From: Acidobacteriota bacterium
GTDB taxonomy: Bacteria; Acidobacteriota; Thermoanaerobaculia; Gp7-AA8
Reading direction: 5' to 3'
Assembly: GCA_021781455.1 (NCBI GenBank)
Contig: JAJXWV010000057.1
Span: forward strand, 55,020 to 119,019
Length of the DNA stretch: 64,000 nucleotides
Position 1 is the stretch's first letter. Every line of letters begins with the position of its first letter. Under the pieces are notes generated by a model. It ran no database searches and was not told where the DNA came from. It saw only the letters and a program-made list of their open reading frames with translations. Made by a program: the position numbers and the translations under genes. This document shows, in pieces, positions 43,191-51,937 of the stretch.

Positions 43191-43792
43191 CGCGGCGGCG
43201 AGTGTTGCGCGAGACGACGAGACGCGAGGATTGTTAGGCAAGGATCGTCACGCGAGGCGAGGATGGTCACGCGAGGCGAGGATCGCCACGCGAAGCGAGA
43301 CAAGCCGCGGAGCGGCGGCAGAATATAGCCCACCGCGTGAGCGGTGGGATTCGAGATTGGATCCTCAGCGTACGAGCCGCGGAGCGGCGAAAGGGCACAG
43401 TCGCCCCCCATCCGCCTTCGGCACCTTCTCCCCCGCTCTACTTGTGGCGAAGACTCGAGCTGTTTGAAGTGACGCGGGGGAGAAGGTCCTCGATTGTCAA
43501 GTCTCGCGAGACCGTTCAACCCGAGACCGTTCAACCCGAGACCGTTCAACCCGAGACCGTTCAACGCGAAACCGTTCAACCCGAGACCCTTCTCCCCCGC
43601 GTCGATCCTCGCAGAAGGTGCCGCCGCGAACTTCAAAGGGGGGGAGAAGGTGCCGAAGGCGGATGAGGGGGTGAGCTTGCGATCAAGTTCTCGATTTCCG
43701 CACAGCCTCTCAGGATGACGACCGCGCTTCCGCCGGCTCACCGGGAGCGATGCCGCGGAAGACAGGCGAGATCCTGTCTTCCGCGGACCGAG
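43191..43792. repeat. Repeat-rich gap with five 15-bp GAGACCGTTCAACCC units
   Basis: From 43508 the unit GAGACCGTTCAACCC occurs about five times in tandem to 43590. Before it are GTCACGCGAGGCGAGGAT-type units (43250-43300). After it come GGAGAAGGTGCCGAAGGCGG (43636) and CGATTTCCGCACAGCCTCTC (43692), which match other families in the window. No gene is supported. Confidence 0.8.
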
Positions 43793-46459
43793 TCAGTGCC
43801 TTGACGGTCGAAACCGCGATGGGCGGACCGTGATCGTGATCGTGCTGCTGTTCGCGGTCGATCCACAGCCGTTGGTCACACGAACCCAGAAGGTGGTGGT
43901 CACGCGCAGGGAGTCCGTTCTCAGCGTCGCAGAGTCGGTGCCGACCGGCTTCGACGTGTCGCCGGTCGAGCCCTGGAACCAGGCGTAGTGCAACGGCGCC
44001 GTGCCGGTTGCCGAGACGGTAAGGAAGGCAATCTGCCCGAGGCCGACGAGCTGGTCGGGAGGCTGGGTCAGGGTGGGCGTCGCACACGCCGATGCGACTG
44101 TCACCACGATGGCTCCGCTGTTCGCCGCCGCTGCGCCGCATCCGCTGGAGACCTGCACCCAGTAGGTCGTGGTCTGCGTCGGCGAGACGTTCACGGTGGC
44201 GCTGTTTCCGCCGGAGATCGGGTGCGAAGTGTCGCCCGGCTGGCCTGTGTACCACTGGTAATTGAGGCTCGTTCCCGTCGCCGTCACGCTGAGAGTGGAG
44301 CTCCCACCGGACGTGATCGAGGACGGCGTCGCGGAGGTCGCGGCGATCGCCGGCGCATTGCATGTCGCTGTCGGCGTCACGGTGATCGGGGGGCTCGTTG
44401 CCGAATTTCCGCAGCCGTTCGACACGAAGACCGAATAGGTCGTTTGACTCGATGGGTTCACGACGATTGGATTGCCGCCGCCGACGAAAAGACTGCCGGC
44501 GAACCAGCTGAACGTGAGAGAGCCACCGCCGGTGCCGGTCGAAGCCGACACCGACAGCTGGAACCCGTTACTGACCTTCGTCGCTGTGGGGGTGCCGACG
44601 GTGACGGCCGGGCACGTACTGCTGGGCGTCACCGTGACGGGCGCGCTGGTCGCAGAGTTGCCGCAGCCGTTGGTCACCTTGACCGTGTAGCTCGTCTGGC
44701 TCGATGGGTTGACGGTGATCGGATTGCCGCCCCCGACGAACACGCCGCCGGCGAACCAGTTGTACGTGAGAGTGCCACCGCCAGTGCCGGTCGAAGCCGA
44801 CACCGATAGCTGGAACCCGCCGCTGATCTGCGTCGCGGTGGGGGTGCCGACCGCAACAGCGGGGCAGGACGCGTTCACCGTCACCGTGGCTGCGTTGCTG
44901 TTGGTGCTGCCGCACGAGTTCGTGACCCGAACCCAGTACGACGTCGTGGACGTGGGACTGACGTTGACCGAAGAGGACGTGGCACCGCCGACCGGACTGG
45001 TTGTCGTGGGCGGCGTACCGATGTACCACTGGTAGGAGAAAGGCGTCGTCCCCGATGCGGCGACAGAAAGGGTCGCCGACTGTCCCGAGTTGATCGAAGT
45101 GCCGACCGGCTGAGTCGTGATCGAGGGCTGAGTACAGACCGGTGCGCTGCCGTAGACCGTCTGAATTGCTCTCAGGTCCCACGCCTGGAGAGCGCCGTTG
45201 AAGCTGCACTCGGTGACCGTGGCCATCAGTGCGGAGCCGATCGAGGCACAATCGAGGGGAGCAGCACAAGGACCGTCGTCGGTCGTATTCCTGTCGGAGT
45301 GCCGCATGGCGAGCGTGTGACCGACTTCATGCGTGATCACAGAGTTGAAGCAGGACTGATTGGAAAAAACCGAGTTCTTTCCCATCACGACGTCCACTTC
45401 GGACGGCTGCCACACCATCCCACCCTCGTACGAATACTGGGAACTGGCGTTTGTCACGCCGCCGATACCATCAGCGCCCGAGGGGAGCTCATTGTTTGGA
45501 TCGTTGAACAGAATGGCGTTCTTGCCGTCGACTCCCGTCAGGCCCGCGGTTGCCGTGTTGTCCTGTCCCGAGATCGAGACGTTCACGCCCGCGCCTGCGC
45601 CGTCCCATGCGCCCACGGCTCCGTTCGCTCCGCCAGTGCCGTCCAGAGGTGATGCACTCCCCGAAAGCACGAAGCTGTACGAAGGGTTCTGCCATCGGAA
45701 TGGGAAATTACCTGCCGCCATGATGTAAGACGTACCGGTGAAGTTGACGGTAGCCTTATGGTTTGACGTCACAACCGCAGTGGCTTCGGCTTTCGCGGGT
45801 TCCAGAAAATAGGTCGGGGCAGGATCAATCGTCTGGTTGACGATTCCCCGGATGTATTCGAGGAAACCGGCTGCATCGCGCGGGCGGTCCACGTACGGAT
45901 CGTCGTTGTGATCGAAGCCGAAAAGCTCCGAGCCGCCGTGCGTGAAGATCTTCCGGCCACCGATGTTGTCGAAGACGAACCGTCCAATCTGCATGCCCCA
46001 CGTCTGCAGATCACCGTCCCGGTTGGTCTCTGCGAAAACGAGGTACTGCCGGCCCTTCCGATAGACCGGCGAACCCGGGATCATCGTCGCAACGCCACCA
46101 AAAGTTCCGCCTCGTTCGACGAGTTGGATCGTGGCTCCGCGCTGAACGGGTCCCTTCAGCACCTCGTCGAGCTGCATTTCATAGACGGTGCGGACAATCC
46201 CACCGGGAGCCAGCTCAGTGTGCGATCCGATTGCCGTCATGATTCCGATCACGTCGGAACGCATGATCAGCTCTCGATCTTCAGGAACCGCGTAGGTCGC
46301 CGCGATGAGCGAACTACTGCTCAGGATGAGCAGCAAGAGCACGACGGTCGCGAACAGCGCCCCGACGGTCAGCCTCGTCGAAACACCTGATCCATTGCCC
46401 AGACAGGACACCGCGAGTACGCGTCGCGTGACGCGAGCGGAAGCGTTGATGTTGGCCAC
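43793..46459 (-). CDS. Secreted matrixin-family metalloprotease with multiple Ig-like repeats
   Basis: The 888-residue protein starts at GTG 46459, with GGAGGG close upstream, and has a long hydrophobic signal (LFATVVLLLLILSSSSLIA). Its N-terminal region (TYAVPEDRELIMRSDVI...) parallels the prodomain of the 15.3-kb matrixin. The zinc motif is HEVGHTLAMRHSD, with Met-turn SALMATV. The C-terminal half consists of about five Ig-like repeats with SYWVRVTNSCGSTNS-like ends, two of them nearly identical. It lacks the triple-repeat tail of the 12-20 kb proteins. Exported protease activity is well supported. Confidence 0.87.
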   Translation of the reverse strand: MANINASARVTRRVLAVSCLGNGSGVSTRLTVGALFATVVLLLLILSSSSLIAATYAVPEDRELIMRSDVIGIMTAIGSHTELAPGGIVRTVYEMQLDEVLKGPVQRGATIQLVERGGTFGGVATMIPGSPVYRKGRQYLVFAETNRDGDLQTWGMQIGRFVFDNIGGRKIFTHGGSELFGFDHNDDPYVDRPRDAAGFLEYIRGIVNQTIDPAPTYFLEPAKAEATAVVTSNHKATVNFTGTSYIMAAGNFPFRWQNPSYSFVLSGSASPLDGTGGANGAVGAWDGAGAGVNVSISGQDNTATAGLTGVDGKNAILFNDPNNELPSGADGIGGVTNASSQYSYEGGMVWQPSEVDVVMGKNSVFSNQSCFNSVITHEVGHTLAMRHSDRNTTDDGPCAAPLDCASIGSALMATVTECSFNGALQAWDLRAIQTVYGSAPVCTQPSITTQPVGTSINSGQSATLSVAASGTTPFSYQWYIGTPPTTTSPVGGATSSSVNVSPTSTTSYWVRVTNSCGSTNSNAATVTVNASCPAVAVGTPTATQISGGFQLSVSASTGTGGGTLTYNWFAGGVFVGGGNPITVNPSSQTSYTVKVTNGCGNSATSAPVTVTPSSTCPAVTVGTPTATKVSNGFQLSVSASTGTGGGSLTFSWFAGSLFVGGGNPIVVNPSSQTTYSVFVSNGCGNSATSPPITVTPTATCNAPAIAATSATPSSITSGGSSTLSVTATGTSLNYQWYTGQPGDTSHPISGGNSATVNVSPTQTTTYWVQVSSGCGAAAANSGAIVVTVASACATPTLTQPPDQLVGLGQIAFLTVSATGTAPLHYAWFQGSTGDTSKPVGTDSATLRTDSLRVTTTFWVRVTNGCGSTANSSTITITVRPSRFRPSRH

Positions 46460-46597
46460 AGGCCCTCCGATTGATTGGAGGCGTCATTGTAGCCAAAAGA
46501 ACCAAAGCTGGATATCGTGATCCGACTCAGCGCATCCTGAACCACCGATTGGACTTGTGCACTGACGGATTGACGTCACTGCGCGTATCGCGAAGGC

Positions 46598-46831
46598 TCA
46601 GAACTCTTCAACGACCTGCGGAAAGCGCCACCGCGCTTCACGGATCTCTTCCTCGATGACCTCCCGCTCGGGCGCATTCTCCAGCTGTGGAACGTCCCAG
46701 TTCGCGAGCCACATCGGGCTGACGTAGGGAAGAACTGCGATCTGGTCGATGCGATACGGCAGGCCGCGCGCGGCGAAACGCTCGTTGAGGAACTCGACGA
46801 CGTCTTTCGATGTGGGAATGCGGTCGGTCAT
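46598..46831 (-). CDS. Small hypothetical protein
   Basis: A 77-residue frame starts MTDRIPTSKDVVEFLNERFAAR and contains IDQIAVLPYVSPMWLANWDV and an acidic helix EREVIEEEIREARWRFP. Composition and the coherent helical pattern suggest a real small protein. I recognise no family. It lies alone between the matrixin gene and the REP/transposase unit, so no function can be inferred from neighbours. Confidence 0.55.
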   Translation of the reverse strand: MTDRIPTSKDVVEFLNERFAARGLPYRIDQIAVLPYVSPMWLANWDVPQLENAPEREVIEEEIREARWRFPQVVEEF

Positions 46832-46877
46832 GCGAGGAGTGCGGGCGCCCAAGGGACCCTACCACATGTAGAAACCG

Positions 46878-47046
46878 CAAGGAGTGCGGGCGTCCCGCCC
46901 GCACCCGCCGGGCGTCCCGCCCGGCGGCACGGCCCAGCACATCCGTGCATCGCAACTCCTTGCTTTCGAGACCGAATACGCCTAATCCCTCGCAGCACCG
47001 CGGGGCGAGACGCCCCGCGGGTGCGGGCGGGACGCCCGCACTCCTT
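46878..47046. repeat. REP/BIME-like cluster left of the transposase
   Basis: Starts CAAGGAGTGCGGGCGTCCCG and ends with the inverted GCGGGCGGGACGCCCGCACT and CCTT, enclosing secondary palindromes CCGCCGGGCGTCCCGCCCGG and CGCGGGGCGAGACGCCCCGC. A near-identical block lies on the other side of the transposase (47708-47884). Confidence 0.9.
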
Positions 47047-47071
47047 GTGATCACCGAGGTATCCTCGGCTC

Positions 47072-47707
47072 GTGACAAAGTTTGATTCTGGCGACGTCGC
47101 AGTCCGCAAGCGAAATCGGCTGCCGCACTGGGACTCAACTCACGGAATCTACTTCGTCACGTGGCACATCGATGACGCTCTTCCGCTTCCGGTCCAACAG
47201 GCGCTGAGGCAAGAGCGCGATTATGAGCGTCATCGGATCTCCGTCGACCGCAGGGCCTTTACCATCGCTGACCGAGTCACGCTGAACCTCGCACTTCAGC
47301 GGAAATACGAAAAGATCCTGGATGCAGGCCTCGGCCGGTGTGTCCTGCGCAATCCGAGCTGTGCCTCCATCGTCGCCGGCGCAATCGAGTTCTTTAACGA
47401 TGAGCGATACCAACTCTACTCATGGTCCGTGATGCCGAATCATGTTCACGTCGTCCTTTCCTGCTTGAACGCCGCGACCATCGATCGGGTTCTGCACAGC
47501 TGGAAGAGTTACACGAGCAAGGAGATCAATAAGGTGCTCGGACGCAGCGGAGTCCTGTGGCAGGAAGACTACTTCGATCGATTGGCTCGCGATGACCGGC
47601 ACTTCCTTCGCATTCTTTCGTACGTTTTGAACAATCCAGCCAAGGCCGGCCTGACAAACTGGCAATTCGCGAAAAGCTATCCCGAGCGAATTGCAGCCAT
47701 CGTTTGA
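47072..47707 (+). CDS. REP-associated tyrosine transposase (Y1/HUH, RayT-type)
   Basis: The 211-residue protein has the TnpA-REP features: GIYFVTWHIDDALPLP at the N-terminus, the HUH motif in WSVMPNHVHVVLSC, and the downstream tyrosine region SWKSYTSKEINK with LWQEDYFDRLARDDRHF and YVLNNPAKAGL. It starts at GTG 47072. Such single-domain transposases bind and process REP palindromes. It is flanked on both sides by near-identical REP clusters, forming a REPtron-like unit. The same palindrome type occurs at 22.0, 28.9, 34.7 and 37.9 kb. Confidence 0.93.
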   Translation: MTKFDSGDVAVRKRNRLPHWDSTHGIYFVTWHIDDALPLPVQQALRQERDYERHRISVDRRAFTIADRVTLNLALQRKYEKILDAGLGRCVLRNPSCASIVAGAIEFFNDERYQLYSWSVMPNHVHVVLSCLNAATIDRVLHSWKSYTSKEINKVLGRSGVLWQEDYFDRLARDDRHFLRILSYVLNNPAKAGLTNWQFAKSYPERIAAIV

Positions 47708-47884
47708 CAAGGAGTGCGGGCGTCCCGCCCGCACCCGCCGGGCGTCCCGCCCGGCGGTACGGCCCAGCCCATCGGTGCCTCGCAACTCCTCGCTTGCCGA
47801 GCCGAGACGAGACCGGATACGCCTGATACCTCGCAGCACCGCGGGGCGAGACGCCCCGCGGGTGCGGGCGGGACGCCCGCACTC
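47708..47884. repeat. REP/BIME-like cluster right of the transposase
   Basis: Near-identical in order and sequence to the block at 46878-47046, from CAAGGAGTGCGGGCGTCCCG to the inverted GCGGGCGGGACGCCCGCACT. Its end touches the stop codon of the NtrC-type gene. Confidence 0.9.
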
Positions 47885-49258
47885 CTAGTCCAAGCCCAGC
47901 TCCTTCATCTTCGCGGCCAGGGTTCGCGGAGCGATGCCGAGGAGCTCGGCGGCGTCGTTGCGGGTGGCAGTCGTGCGGAGGGCGTCGGCGATCTTGAGCC
48001 TCTCGGCCAGGCGGACCGCACGCTCGGTCGCTTCGCCGAGCGTTCCCGACAGGTCGAGCGCTTCGCGCACCGCGGCCTCGGCATCTGCCCCGTTCGGGAA
48101 CAGCTGCAGGTCGCGCGCTTCGATCGTCTTTCGCTCGCACAGGATGGCGGCACGCTCGAGGCAGTTCTCCAGCTCGCGGATGTTGCCGGGCCACTCGTAC
48201 GATCGCAGCAGAGCCCGCGCAGCATCGCCGATGCGCAGCCCCGGCTTGCCGAGGTCGCGCGCCAGACGCTGGATGAAGAAATCGGTGAGCGCGTCGATGT
48301 CCTGTTTGCGGGCGCGCAGCGGGGGGATCGTCACGGGAAAAACGTTGATGCGGAAGAAGAGGTCCTCGCGGAAGCGGGCCGTCTTCACGTCTTCGGTGAG
48401 GTTGCGGTTCGTGGCGCAGACAATGCGCACGTCGACGTCGACCGTCGCGGTCCCTCCGACGCGCTCGAACGTGCGCTCCTGGAGGGCCCGCAGGATCTTG
48501 GCCTGCACGGCGGCTCCGAGGTCTCCGATCTCGTCGAGAAAAATCGTCCCGCCGTCGGCGAGCTCGAACTTGCCGATCTGCCGCGCCGTGGCGCCGGTGA
48601 ACGAGCCCTTCTCGTGGCCGAACAGCTCGTTCTCGATGAGGGTGTCCGGAATGGCGGCGCAGTTGATGGCCACGAACGAACGGTCGCGACGCGGCGAGAG
48701 CTGATGGATGGCGCGGGCGAAGAGCTCCTTGCCGGTACCCGATTCGCCCTGCAGCAGCACCGTCGAATCGGTCGGTGCGACGCGCTGGATGGCCTGGGAT
48801 ACCTCGACGATCCGCGGCGACTCACCGATGATCGCCGGCAGCCGGTAGCGCTGCTGAAACTCTTCCTTGAGCAGTAGGTTCTCGTGAATCAGCTCGCGAT
48901 GCTCGCGGCAGCGCCGCAGCAGCAGGATCAGACGATCGACGTCGATCGGCTTCTCGATGAAGTCGAAGGCGCCGAGCTTCATCGCCTCGACGGCATTCTC
49001 GATCGTGCCGAACGCCGTCATCACGATGACTGCACAATCGGGGTCGCTCTCCTTCACCTGCTTGAGGACCGAGATGCCGTCCGCGCCCGGCAGCCGCAGA
49101 TCGGTGAGCACGGCGAAGTAGCGCCGGCCAGCGGCGAGCGTGCGCATGGCCTCCGCACCGTTCGACGCCACGTCGGCCTCCAGCCCCTCGGCCTCGACCG
49201 TTTCCTTCAGCATCAGGGCCAGGGACTCTTTGTCTTCGACGATGAGGAGTTTTTTCAT
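47885..49258 (-). CDS. NtrC-family sigma-54-dependent response regulator
   Basis: The 457-residue protein has three domains. A receiver domain has the phospho-acceptor Asp in AVLTDLRLPGADG and KP in FIEKPID. The AAA+ domain has Walker A GESGTGKELFARAIH, a GSFTGA loop instead of the commoner GAFTGA, and Walker B GGTIFLDEIGDL. A C-terminal Fis-type HTH reads DALRTTATRNDAAELLGIAPRTLAAKMKELGLD. No sensor kinase is adjacent, so it is orphan here. It should activate sigma-54 promoters outside the visible region. Confidence 0.94.
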   Translation of the reverse strand: MKKLLIVEDKESLALMLKETVEAEGLEADVASNGAEAMRTLAAGRRYFAVLTDLRLPGADGISVLKQVKESDPDCAVIVMTAFGTIENAVEAMKLGAFDFIEKPIDVDRLILLLRRCREHRELIHENLLLKEEFQQRYRLPAIIGESPRIVEVSQAIQRVAPTDSTVLLQGESGTGKELFARAIHQLSPRRDRSFVAINCAAIPDTLIENELFGHEKGSFTGATARQIGKFELADGGTIFLDEIGDLGAAVQAKILRALQERTFERVGGTATVDVDVRIVCATNRNLTEDVKTARFREDLFFRINVFPVTIPPLRARKQDIDALTDFFIQRLARDLGKPGLRIGDAARALLRSYEWPGNIRELENCLERAAILCERKTIEARDLQLFPNGADAEAAVREALDLSGTLGEATERAVRLAERLKIADALRTTATRNDAAELLGIAPRTLAAKMKELGLD

Positions 49259-49267
49259 GAAAGCTTG

Positions 49268-49399
49268 TCATCCCGAGCGTGAGCGAGGAATCTGAGTGGG
49301 CGTGGGGTGCGACCAACCTGATTCTTGCGTTCTTCCAACCGCCTCCAAGTCATCGCGCCGCCCTTCCACCCAGATCCCTCGCTGACGCTCGGGATGACA
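49268..49399. repeat. TGTCATCCCGAGCG-family inverted-repeat element
   Basis: GTCATCCCGAGCGTGAGCGA on the left and its inverted CGCTGACGCTCGGGATGAC on the right flank a ~90-bp core. It occupies the gap between the NtrC-type start and the channel gene's stop codon. Confidence 0.8.
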
Positions 49400-49402
49400 A
49401 TC

Positions 49403-50833
49403 TCACAGTCCGAAGTATGCCCGGATCCGCGACCGGATCGTCAGCTCCTCGTCCTTGTCGGATTCGGCGAGGGCGCTGGCGAGATTGTCCCGGCGCTCCG
49501 CGACTTTGTGCGAGAGCTGATCTGCCAGATCCGGATGGTCGATCATGATCGGCTGCAGGGCGTGCTTGTCGATCTCGATGGCGGTCACGTCGGTCAGGGC
49601 GACGACGTCGGCCGTGCGCACCTCGCCGGTGAGGAGAGCCATCTCGCCGAAGACCGCTCCCTCCTGCAGCTGCGCGACTTCCTTCGTGCCGTTGGTCGCC
49701 TCGACGTCCGGCACGCGAATGGAGACGGAGCCCTTGGCGATCACGAACATCGAATCGCCGGCGGCGCCGCGGCGGATGACGGCCTCCCCTTTCCCGAAGA
49801 AGTGCACGCCGGCTGCGTCGGCGATGGTCTGGTGCTCGAGCTCGGAGAGCGGCGAAAGCAGCTCGATGTCCTTCAGTTGCCCGAGGATCGTCTGGCGGTC
49901 GAGCTCGTGCTGCGCCGCCGGCGGTGTGTACGGCTGGAAGGAGCGGACGGGGAAGGGGATGGAAATCTGGTTTCGGCGCAGCGCATACCAGACGGCACGG
50001 CGAATGGCGGCGTCGACGCGGTCGCGCGCGGCGTAATCGCGCGTGAAGTACTTGATCTCGTACGTGATGCCGGAGTCACCGAACGAGCCGATGCGGGCGA
50101 TGCAGGGAGCGTCGTGCGCGACGCCGTCGATGTGCGAGGCCGCCTGCGTGAGCACGTCGATGGCCGCGGCAGGCGGCACGTGGTAGTCGATGGAGATCGG
50201 CAGAACGCGCGCGTTGAGGTTGTGCTTCGGGAAAACTTCGATGCGATCGCGCGCTAGCTGCGAGTTCGGCAGGATGGCGATGCTGTTGTTGAAGGTGCGG
50301 ATGCGCGTGGCCCGCCAGGTCACCGCTTCGATCGTGCCGATGAAATCGCCTGAGCGCACGACGTCGCCCACGCCGAAGCTGTCCTCGAGATGGAGCGAGA
50401 TTCCGGCGAAGAGATTGCCGAGGGTGTCCTGAAGAGCCAGGCCGACGATCGCCGCGAGGATGGCGCTGCCGGTGAGAAGGCCGGTGATGTTGAATTTGAA
50501 GATCGCGGAGATGATCGACCCGAACAGGACGAAATAGAGGACGATCGAGACCAGATCGCGCAACAACTGCGGGACCGGCGCGCCGCGTCGCCGGCCGGTG
50601 ATGACGCTGAAGATGAACGTGTCGAAGGCGCGGACGATCAGGAAGATCAGCGGAATCCAGGCCACGAAGCGAAGAAAGTCGAGGTTCTTCCCGAAAACGT
50701 CATGAAGATCGCCCAGCTTGGGGATGATCCTGGGGTTCTTGTCGAGGAACCAGTAGAGCGTGAACAGCGCGATGCTCAAAAGCAGCGGGAAGAAGAAACG
50801 GGCCCGGTCGGACTGCCGCGTGCGCGCTCGCAT
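49403..50833 (-). CDS. Mechanosensitive (MscS-type) channel with C-terminal cyclic-nucleotide-binding domain
   Basis: The 476-residue protein has four hydrophobic helices, then an MscS core (SAILAAIVGLALQDTLGNLFAGISLHLEDSFGVGDVV, ATRIRTFNNSIAILPNSQL). The TM3-like pore helix is rich in Ala and Gly. A C-terminal Crp-like cNMP domain (FFGKGEAVIRRGAAGDSMFVI to GAVFGEMALLTGEVRTADVVA) follows at about residues 350-450. Such MscS-CNB proteins may gate ion flow in response to cAMP/cGMP or couple tension to nucleotide signalling. A small two-TM protein is encoded immediately upstream. Confidence 0.92.
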   Translation of the reverse strand: MRARTRQSDRARFFFPLLLSIALFTLYWFLDKNPRIIPKLGDLHDVFGKNLDFLRFVAWIPLIFLIVRAFDTFIFSVITGRRRGAPVPQLLRDLVSIVLYFVLFGSIISAIFKFNITGLLTGSAILAAIVGLALQDTLGNLFAGISLHLEDSFGVGDVVRSGDFIGTIEAVTWRATRIRTFNNSIAILPNSQLARDRIEVFPKHNLNARVLPISIDYHVPPAAAIDVLTQAASHIDGVAHDAPCIARIGSFGDSGITYEIKYFTRDYAARDRVDAAIRRAVWYALRRNQISIPFPVRSFQPYTPPAAQHELDRQTILGQLKDIELLSPLSELEHQTIADAAGVHFFGKGEAVIRRGAAGDSMFVIAKGSVSIRVPDVEATNGTKEVAQLQEGAVFGEMALLTGEVRTADVVALTDVTAIEIDKHALQPIMIDHPDLADQLSHKVAERRDNLASALAESDKDEELTIRSRIRAYFGL

Positions 50834-51076
50834 CTATTGCCCGCCCGCCGTGCGTCGCTCCCGGGCGATGGCCACGATGTCCCGCACACCCACCAGGAGG
50901 TGGATCAGCCCGAATCCCGTCACGAACCCTCGCACGAATGGATTATCGGCCCAGACCGCCACGACCATGTTGTGGTGGAGCACCGGGTTCATCATCCAGA
51001 CGCGCGTCCACGGAACGAGCGTGAAGAAGATCCCCGCCTCCAGCAGATAAAGCGCGAAAAAGAGCCGTAGCGACAT
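50834..51076 (-). CDS. Small two-helix membrane protein
   Basis: The 80-residue protein has two hydrophobic segments (LRLFFALYLLEAGIFFTLVPW and GFVTGFGLIHLLVGVRDIVA) around a short polar loop with NPVLHHNMVVAVWADNP. The stop codon abuts the channel gene's ATG, so they are translationally linked. No family is recognised. An accessory subunit of the MscS-CNB channel is a testable guess. Confidence 0.7.
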   Translation of the reverse strand: MSLRLFFALYLLEAGIFFTLVPWTRVWMMNPVLHHNMVVAVWADNPFVRGFVTGFGLIHLLVGVRDIVAIARERRTAGGQ

Positions 51077-51099
51077 GTGCCGGCGGGATTGTACCCGGC

Positions 51100-51277
51100 G
51101 GGTAGCGGGTAGCGGGTAGCGGGTAGCGGGTAGCGGGTGGCGGGTAGCGGGTAGCGGGTGGCGGGTGGCGGGTAGCGGGTGGCGGGTAGCGGGTGGCGGG
51201 TAGCGGGTGGCGGGTAGCGGGTGGCGGGTAGCGGGTGGCGGGTGGCGGGTGGCGGGTAGCGGGTAGCGGGTAGCGGG
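51100..51277. repeat. Heptanucleotide tandem array GGGTAGC/GGGTGGC, ~25 copies
   Basis: About 25 consecutive 7-bp units alternate between GGGTAGC and GGGTGGC, starting ~24 bp upstream of the small membrane-protein start. A short inverted array of TACCCGC/GACCCGC lies at ~51914-51936. Frames through it give repetitive PATRYPP peptides, not proteins. Confidence 0.92.
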
Positions 51278-51937
51278 AGAGGATATTCAGATCTTCTTTC
51301 TCCATTCTGGATTCTGGATTCTGCGTTCTGCGTTCTGACTTCCATTTCTTCATTCTCAATTCAGAATTACGGAATTAAGAAAATGGGTCTTCCGGGATTT
51401 CCGTGGGTGAGATGGGATTTGGCTTTGACAGCTGGGTTCATGGCTACTGAGTCGATCGTTCGCTGAGCCCCCCACCCCAGCCGTTTGCCGTCCAAGTCGC
51501 CAGTGGGGCTTAGTCGAGGCGGCGGAGCCGCCGACATCATTTAGCGGCGGCCGTCAGGCCGCTGTCCGATCGGCCCGACCCAGCGTCCGAGCGCGCGCAG
51601 CGCGCGACAGATCCTTCGGTCTGTTTCCCCGGCCTTCTGTCGGGCACCTCGTGCCCTCGTACGCTGATGCGATCGCTTGCTCCGGCGGCCTGACGGCCGC
51701 CGCTAAATTCTTACGGCGGCTACGCCGCCTTCAATTCGCCGCTCCGCGGCTCTGCGCCGACACATCAGCCGCTGAAAAGCCGGAAGAGTCTCAATTCAGA
51801 ATTACGGAATTAAAAAAGTGAATTCAGAACGCAGAACGGAGAATTCAGAATGAAGAAATGATCTGCTCTCTGCCCGCTCGGAAACACGAAGGGCCCCGGT
51901 TTCCCGGAGCCCCTACCCGCTACCCGCGACCCGCTTG
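51278..51937. repeat. Repeat-filled intergenic region between inverted heptamer arms
   Basis: Nested repeats include TTCTGGA/TTCTGCG heptamers (51305-51345) with an inverted counterpart CAGAACGCAGAACGGAG near 51825. TCAATTCAGAATTACGG is present twice (51357 and 51793). GCGGCGGCCGTCAGGCCGC (51544) and GGCCTGACGGCCGCCGC (51690) form a large inverted pair also seen near 63720 and 63880. No gene is supported. Confidence 0.75.
51891..51912 (-). terminator. Terminator-like hairpin after the FecR/DUF6600-like gene
   Basis: Read on the minus strand, GGGCTCCGGG and CCGGGGCCC form a stem around AAA, followed by TTCGTGTTT. It lies ~25 bp beyond the stop codon at 51938. Confidence 0.6.

Noticed and set aside
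42900..43741. Antisense frame over the end of the amidohydrolase and the following repeats
   Set aside because: Made of tandem-repeat translation (GLNGLGLN-type) continuing antisense to a real gene; no start signal or domain.
51100..51277. Heptamer array considered as CRISPR or a coding repeat (PATRYPP peptides)
   Set aside because: There are no spacers: units are directly abutting 7-mers. Frames differ only by register, so no protein is supported.
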